Shown here piece by piece: positions 57,039-64,000 of a stretch of DNA of 64,000 nucleotides. The DNA lies in NCBI GenBank assembly GCA_951812925.1, contig OX638370.1, positions 35,397,948 to 35,461,947 on the forward strand. The letters run 5' to 3'. The notes beneath the pieces are model-generated. The model ran no database searches. It saw only the letters and a program-made list of their open reading frames with translations, and was not told the origin of the DNA. Numbering within the stretch: position 1 is the stretch's first letter; every line of letters begins with the position of its first letter. This stretch comes from Calliopum simillimum. Lineage: Eukaryota; Arthropoda; Insecta; Diptera; Lauxaniidae. Position numbers and translations under genes: made by a program.

Positions 57039-57462
57039 ACCTAACCTAAGCTAACATAACATAACATAACCTAACCTAACCTAACCTAACCTAACCTAGC
57101 CTAGCCTAACCTAACCTAACCTAACCTAACCTAGCCTAACCTAACCTAACCTAACCTAACCTAACCTAACCTAACCTAACCTAACCTAACCTAACCTAAC
57201 CTAACCTAACCTAACCTAACCTAACCTAACCTAACCTAACCTAACCTAACCTAACCTAACCTAACCTAACCTAACCTAACCTAACCTAACCTAACCTAAC
57301 CTAACCTAACCTAACCTAACCTAACCTAACCTAACCTAACCTAACCTAACCTAACCTAACCTAACCTAACCTAACCTAACCTAACCTAACCTAACCTAAC
57401 CTAACCTAACCTAACCTAACCTAACCTAACCTAACCTAACCTAACCTAACCTAACCTCACCT
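57039..57462 (+). repeat. Telomere-type (CCTAA)n array
   Basis: About 80 tandem copies of CCTAA (TTAGG on the other strand), with a few CATAA and CCTAG variants, mostly at the left edge. TTAGG is the ancestral insect telomere repeat, which flies are known to have lost from chromosome ends. Here the array follows the stop codon of the retroelement remnant directly. Confidence 0.97.
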
Positions 57463-59170
57463 TAGCAGGCCCTGCAAAAGCTAAAAGACGTCTCTCGCTA
57501 GATGAGTCCGATGAAGATTGTTAGTGTATTAAGCGTGTACTGACACACTTGGAATTTCAACGAAGTTAAGATTATCGGATGTACTTAGTAACAAAGTTTT
57601 TTTTTGGAAATCAGTGATCTAGGTAAGGTCTGATCTGGACTAAAATGGACACAGGCCCACTGGAGACAATGCCGCTTCGCGAAATAGTTAGATCATAGAT
57701 ATATTATATTCCCCTTTATTTCTGGAGGAAATATCCAATCTCCAAAAATATTGGTTTTAGAACAGGTGTGTGGTTTTCATTTCGCTAAAGACCAAGAGAC
57801 ATTGAGAATAGCGGAAGTTATTAGATCACCTTTGATCAAGAATAACTGAAAATCCTTAATAATACTGCAGATGTTTACTGTTTGCTCAGATAAAGATCAT
57901 TAGGATATAAATACCCTTATTACTTATTGTTTTTGCAACTGTCATGTCATTTCAGTTTCATTTAATTCACATATTGTACGAGTACCTATAAATATTTGGA
58001 GTCTGATGAGTTTTTCTTGTTAACAAAATTTGGATTTCTAAAACAACAGAATGAATAAGTAATTTTGGTTAATTTATACATGTTATTATTCGAGAATACA
58101 ACGATCTCAATTGAAACAGGTCTTTCATTCCATAATTTTATTTGTTTCGATGACTTTGGTCGTAGACACGCGTTTGGGATCATTAAGTTTGTTAACCGTG
58201 TGCCACCACAAAGTTACAAAAGTTTCAGATTCTTAAGTATTAAACGATGTGATTTGCAGCAAACCAGTGTTATGTAGTGTTTGAAAAAAAAAAAAAAATT
58301 TAGTTTTTTTTTTAAAAAAAGTTTAGTTTTTTTTTAAATTTTTAAGCAAAAACTAACTAAGAAGGTAATTGCGACAAGTGAGAAATTATAATATTTGAAA
58401 CAAAACAAAAAATCTAGTTTGTTGCATATGGATTTTACCACTTAACCTACGATAAAAATTTTTCGACATATTTTACTTTAATAAAAAATTATTAAAAACT
58501 GCAAGGAGGTGCAAAAGTAATATCATAATGTGAATGTTCCATAATTTTTGCAAATGACATCAAGTGTCATTGTGCTTTCACATTTATGATTCAGACTAAT
58601 GCCCTAGAGGACACTTTCTTACAAATGGCTAGCAGTACCCAAATCATTAGTAGGTACTTATATAACGTAAAGAACAGGTACGTCGATAACCTTAATCCCT
58701 CTCATACATACATCCTTAAAGGTTAATGTTCTCTTTTTATTTTCAAAAGTTTTTCTTACAAAACCTTTTTTCGTGAAATTTGCTGAAACGGACGATTTCT
58801 ATTTTCCAATTGCCACAATTTTAAGCGCGACACGTTCTTCGCCCTTATCTTTTGTTATTAGAATGTAAAAAGGAAAAGAAAATAATAACCATAAGGACAA
58901 AATGTGTGTACTACTTATAACACCTTTTTATTCCACCTTAGTATCAGATTAATATATGAGTAAGGTGACCATATTTTTCAAAGTAATAACACAGGCACTC
59001 AAAGTAAAAAATATTGGAATGAACTTTTAACTAGAGGCCAAAATTTCTTTAGTGAGCCACCTACGGTTTTAAACGTGAAATTGGGCTGAACATCATAAGC
59101 CAGCCCAAGGTTCATATATTACGTTAATTTTCGTATTTTCTAAAATAATGAAGGAAACCCTAACTTTAAT
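57463..59170. other. AT-rich DNA without recognised genes
   Basis: Only short frames and A/T homopolymers (58285-58340) are seen. Confidence 0.4.
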
Positions 59171-59172
59171 AA

Positions 59173-59625
59173 CACAGTGCAACAAAATGAAAAAAAATTT
59201 TTGTCCCTGGGGTCTCATAAAGTTTTTCTTATAGGTTAAAAAGATACTTATTTTACCGAATTTGTGTATCAGTGATTTTTTTTCATTTTATGGCTCCTCA
59301 AAGTTTAAAGTTCGCGTGCTGTATGAAATTTTGGGATTTTATGAAAAAACCAAGCAAAACAATTTTCAATGTATTTTCTTTCTTCAATAGCAAAATTTTT
59401 ACAGCTTTGCTGATAAAACAAAAACTACCATGCGGATTCTCAAGTGCTATATCTTTAATTAAAGGTAAGGACATGAGCACCATTTCATAATAAGATGGTT
59501 TTTTGAAAAATGAATGAAAAAAATCACTGATACACAAATTCGGTAAAATACGTGTCTTTTTATTTTTCATAACCTATCAGGAAAACTTTATGAGACCCCA
59601 GGGACATTTTTTGTGTTGCACTGTG
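59173..59625. mobile_element. Foldback MITE with CACAGTGCAACA ends
   Basis: The element is 453 bp. The inverted arms of about 150 bp share TGGGGTCTCATAAAGTTTTTC-like and ATCACTGATACACAAATTCG blocks with complements. Its CAC...GTG ends recall those of the foldbacks at 323 and 42341. No protein. Confidence 0.85.
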
Positions 59626-59661
59626 TAATTTAAGAAAAATATATAGAATTGAAGGTAAAAA

Positions 59662-60270
59662 CAAGTAAGGGTGTAAAATTTAGCCTGGCCAAACATTAAA
59701 TACCCTACACTGCAGTATCTTTAAAATTTTGCTCATATGGGAGGTGCCACGCTCTCTTGTCCGAGTTCACCGAGTTTTTGTCCAGAGTTTGGATTTATAG
59801 TTATTAGTGTCTGAGTGAAAAACGTTTTCAGTATAGCGTTTTGAAGCTTTTGCTTATATGGGAGGTGCCACGCCCTCTTGTTCGAATTCGTTCAGTTTTT
59901 TTGCAGAGCTTGCGCTTGCAATTTTTAGTATTTATGCGTATTTTGGTTGCATTGTCGTGAAAAATACTCCTAAAATTGCATTTTGAATATATTTTTTGTA
60001 TGTGCTCATTTTCAATCCCTCGAGCTATCTTTGACGACGGAGGCAGTGTACCAAATTTCATTGAATTATCTTGCTTAGTTTTCCCAAAAAGTGTATTTCA
60101 ACACACAGCCAGCCACCCAGCCAACCAGCCAGACAGACGGACATAGCTATATCGACTCAGGAGGTGATGCTGATCAAGAATATATACACTTTTCCATATC
60201 TGCCACGCCTCCTTCTCTGCGTTACAAACGGAAGGACAAACTGAATATACCCTGGATGTAGGGTATAATA
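59662..60270 (-). mobile_element. DINE-1-like Helentron, copy F
   Basis: Read on the minus strand, it runs from TATACCCTACATCCAGGGTA through ATAGCTATGTCCGTCTGTCT and GGCGTGGCACCTCCCATATA units to the TTTGGCCAGGCTAAA hairpin and CTTG before T. The central microsatellite is GGCTGGCTGG-type. Confidence 0.82.
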
Positions 60271-60481
60271 AGACTATTCTATAAAATAAAGAACAGATGG
60301 CCAACGTATTCGTGCAACATGTTCCTACAAATAAATGCAGTATACTTTTAGGTCACTATTTTGCTTTGAAATTTTAACTAAATAAGTAGATGAAAATTAG
60401 AACAATATTCTAATCTATAAGTTCAAATATTTAATACATATCAAAAATGCTATTTGTTAATTATTAGCAAATATAGGCATA

Positions 60482-62534
60482 TGGGTGATTCTCAGATAAC
60501 TGTACTTTTTGTGTCCTCTGGCGATTTTACCTATACAGTAGGCTTTTTTTCACAAAAAATGTTTTTCTAATAGAGCGTATCAATTTTACCACCAAATATT
60601 TATTGGTCTACTTTGAAAGTTTGCAAATATACCCCAAATATCACAAACGTGGCATGTCCTACCCCTACTTTTTATACACAAAACGATAAAAAACGACCAA
60701 AAAATGGAATTGGAACAGAAAACAAGTTACTACACATATTAAGTAAATACTTAAGGCTACAATATTCTTAGCTCATCTGCAGTTTTAAATAATTTTTAGA
60801 GGGCACAATTTCGAATTGAAAACTGTCCCTTAGTTTTGGAAAAAAAAAATTTCTTGAAAGCATTATGCTACTACTGCATGGTACTATTGTTTCAGTCAAT
60901 AGATTGCAATACATATGCATTAGTTCTGATCACTATCCATCACCCAAAGGTCATCATGTCAAGACGAGTCCAAAAAGAAATCTGTTTGCATTTTATAGGG
61001 CAGTTTATAAACAAAAGCAGTTTTTTTTTAAAATTATGGTCACAAACGTGGCACTCGGCACTCCCAGGTAGTACATTTTATTTTATGCATGAAACAATTT
61101 TTTTGTAGGATTTGCATACATGACCCCAAATTCTTTCGGAAAAATCTTGAATTCAAAAGCGTGCTTTACAATGAGCAATAAACTACAAAAATGTCACAAA
61201 CGTTGCGCATCAAAAATGTCACAAACGTAGCACTTTTTATCACTTTGCAAAAAACATAATTTGATATGAAGTTTGAGTATACAGATGTTCAGTTGAAGGC
61301 TATTAATTATGTTTTTAATACAAAAATTTTTCTACACCATCAGAATCCTGAGTTATCCTTGCTCAAAAGTGAAAAAATCACTGTTTTGATATCTACTTAA
61401 AGCTATACAACAAAAACAACAACAAGTAAAATTAATTTTTGTCAATGGATTCAGACAGCCAAATTTATTGTCAACAAGACATAATTTACCGTTTTTCAAT
61501 TGGATTCCCAGCTTCTGAGTTATAAGCGTTCGATAACATACAAAGGATTTTTCGAGACCGAAAAGTTACAAAAATCAAGTTTTATTATTTTTATCAAAAA
61601 TATATTTAATTATATAAATTTCGTGACCTCGCAGACCATAATCGCATGAAAAATGACAGTTCTATGCTAGATTTAGTGAATGACCCTACTAAACTATTGC
61701 TTTGCAAATTATCAGAATTAAAATTTCATCTGCTCATTCACTAAATCTACAATAGAGCCTTATTTTTTCATCCGATTTTAGTCTGCAAGGGCTTAAAATT
61801 TTTGTGATAAATTATATTTTTGATAAAAATAATGAAACATACCATTTTTGTTAATTTTTCGGCCCAGAAAATCCTTTGTGTGTTATTGAGAGGTATCCTT
61901 TTTTTAAAGGCTTATAACTCGGAAACTAGGAATCCAATTGAAAAACGGCAAATTATATCTTGTGGACAATAAACTCGGCTGTCTGAATCCATTGACAAAA
62001 ATTAATTTTACTTGTTGCTGTTTTTGTTAAGCAGATGTCAAAACTGTGATTTTTTCACTTTTGAGCAAGGATACTGATGTAATAGAAAAAAATCAAGATC
62101 AGATTCGTAATTAGGAGATCCTAATCCACCATAAACGGCTATAAAAACAGAGGACAGGAAACCATAGTTGATCTTTAGGGTGGTAGGGTATAAAAAAATG
62201 AACCACCGGAGACATGACACTGTTGCAAAATTAGTCTTGAAGTGTAAATTTGTCATTATATGCAATATATCTCTCATCAAAACGCTTCAAAACCATCATT
62301 TTTCCATACTGTGGCTAAAATGTCACAAACGTGGCAATTTGGTCACAAACGTGGCAGCAAAATTTCTTAATTTCGACCTCAAAGCCGTAAATTCACACTT
62401 GTAGTTGATCTACTTAAAAGGTGAGCTTTAAGAGTGTGTTTGCACAAGATAGCATGAAGAAACTTGCAAAAATCCAAAAAAATTATCTGCCAATTTTACA
62501 ACTCGAAAAAGCACAGTTATCTAAGAATCACTCA
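60482..62534. mobile_element. 2.05-kb TA-flanked inverted-repeat element
   Basis: The ends are TGGGTGATTCTCAGATAACT and AGTTATCTAAGAATCACTCA, with TA on both sides. A second, inner pair of arms at about 61395-61560 and 61860-62040 shares AAATTAATTTTTGTCAATGG and TTTTTCAATTGGATTCC with complements. Six copies of TCACAAACGTGGCA, some with one or two changes, occur in one orientation. The open frames are short and unrecognised. Confidence 0.8.
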
Positions 62535-63340
62535 TATAGTTTCAAATTCTGTATTTTCTATGTTTAGTGTTAAATATCTAGTTCCAAAATATATCTAAAG
62601 AATGCATTACATATGTATATATTCATCTCCTTATCTAAAGTTATCCTTTAATTTACTTTGCTCAACTAAGTTTTGAGTGGAAATCTATTTGAGTGAAAAG
62701 TTAGGGAAAGTATAAAAGTTTTCCTTTGCCCAACAAGTTGCTGTTACTTAGGTTTATCAACAAGTGTTTAAGTGAAATTGATGCCTGTGAAAATATGCTT
62801 CTGCATTTGTGTGTATGTATGTATGTAAGAAAAGAAAATTACCCAACTAGTGGTTGTGCATATCAGGGGCGGTTGTGGGTTCATGTTAAGGAAACTGGAA
62901 AACTTTTTGAATACTTCTGACAAAAACTATTAGAAGATTTCTCAAGCTTGATGTATGTAATTTCTGTAAGGATTCTTAAGTTATGCACCTTTAGAAGTTT
63001 CTTTGAATTACTTCATTCGCCTAACTTAGTTGAATTTTAAATAATAGTTTCGAAACAAGCTTAAACACAGCGCCTTACTTTCTATCAACTTGTTACAGTC
63101 CGTTTCAAATTAAGAATGGGCGTCATATCGTCAATGAACCCCATATTACCGTAAAACAGCATAATATTGTATATGGATAAACTGCTGAAAATCCGCCACT
63201 GTTCTCCCTTAACTTATGCTTGTATAGATACGCTTAACCAAATACAAAAACAACTGTTGCATATAAAAAAGCAACCAACGTAAAGGATATCCCAAAAGAC
63301 ATTCCCCCCCACAGGAGCATTTAAATTTGAGTCAATTTAA
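62535..63340. other. Sequence without recognised genes
   Basis: A 64-codon frame at 62726-62920 and other short frames show no recognisable similarity. Low repeat content compared with the region to the left. Confidence 0.35.
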
Positions 63341-63399
63341 CGCGTAACGCGCGCAATGTGCTTGTGCTGTGTGTGAATTCAATACGAATATCCTTGCAT

Positions 63400-64000
63400 T
63401 TAGCATCCTAATAGGACGACAATCGACTGAATGTTGCTTCAGTGCGAGACGAGATCTCGTTGCTGATGGAAGTGTTTCTCCAATCTGTCAGCATTGAGAG
63501 AAACAAATCTAAAAAGAGAATTTTTAGAAATTGTTTCAATAAAATTAAAAATATTTTTTGTGTACAAGAAAAGGATAAACTATTGCTAAATAATAATAAG
63601 AAGGATTTGTGAAATGTTTTAAGAAAGGAAAAAATAAATAACAAAAACAAAATTCAATAAATTTTTTTAAAATGTTGTGAAGTGAATAAATAAAGCATAT
63701 AAAACTGAACATAATAAATAAAAATATTTAAAATATGTGAAATTCTATAAAAAAAGGGTGTAAGTTTTAATTTAGCAAGGTATTATTTAAAACAAAAGGA
63801 CTTTATGACATTTATAAAAGAAAGGTTTTTTCAAAAAATAAATTAAAAATAATTAAAATTTTGTTGTTGTATGAGCAGCAGTTTGTGCTTAAAATAAAAG
63901 CAATAAATTTTTAAAAACCTAAAATTTTAGAACAAACAAAAATATTGGAATTTTGGAAAAACAAAAATTTTTTATGAAGTTAGTTTATTGACTGTTTTTT
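63400..64000 (+). promoter_or_regulatory. Possible promoter and A-rich leader of a gene beyond the right edge
   Basis: TTCAGTG at 63438-63444 fits the fly initiator core TCAGT with A+1 at 63441. GGAAG sits exactly at +28 to +32, matching four of five positions of the downstream promoter element. The local GC content is high (63340-63500), then turns into a long A-rich tract like fly 5' UTRs. No coding exon is visible before the window ends. Confidence 0.3.

Noticed and set aside
59173..59179. CACAGTG resembling a V(D)J recombination signal heptamer
   Set aside because: There is no spaced nonamer and it is simply the end of an inverted-repeat element; it was kept only as a comparison of termini.

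Overview
The window is AT-rich nuclear DNA of an insect, most likely a brachyceran fly (Diptera). It holds one clearly functional host gene, split by introns and spread over about 33 kb, in a dense layer of transposons and repeats. The fly assignment rests on many copies of an interspersed repeat built like the Drosophila DINE-1/INE-1 Helentrons, on mariner, Tc1-like, hAT and Helitron remnants, and on intron and splice style. I cannot name the species.

The host gene is an NAD kinase on the + strand. Its coding exons are 5126-5538 (distal first exon) or 27665-27831 (proximal alternative first exon), then 29071-29154, 29229-29462, 37391-37784, 37858-38115 and 38182-38472. All junction phases fit. 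The distal form predicts 557 residues and the proximal form 475. The last intron has a GC-AG donor. The first intron is 23.5 kb and the third 7.9 kb; both are packed with mobile DNA.

Layout. 1-4500: satellite-like repeats broken by a 941-bp foldback element, then another foldback and an inverted repeat array. 4728-5006: a short inverted-repeat element just before the distal first exon. 5539-29070 (intron 1): DINE-1 copies, three decayed mariner/Tc1 elements, a Helitron carrying a 0.9-kb minisatellite, a cluster built on one 14-nt motif, tRNA-like SINE fragments, and a nearly exact 3.37-kb tandem duplication (19109-25825). 29463-37390 (intron 3): a DINE-1 copy split by a TA-flanked DD37D mariner with a 317-codon open reading frame, and a hAT element with perfect 8-bp target duplications. 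38473-64000: no intact host gene recognised. This part holds foldback elements (40222-40951, 42341-43727, 46470-47210, 59173-59625, 60482-62534), a decayed cytosolic malate dehydrogenase copy, a hAT remnant, an exon-like fragment inside a repeat, and a non-LTR retroelement C-terminus running directly into about 0.4 kb of CCTAA repeats, the insect telomere motif. A weak promoter-like signature lies near 63441.

The most notable points are the two NAD kinase N-termini, the GC-AG intron, the retroelement with a telomere-like tail, the tandem duplication, and several long palindromic elements. I found no sign of a new multi-gene system; the interest lies in gene structure and transposon biology.
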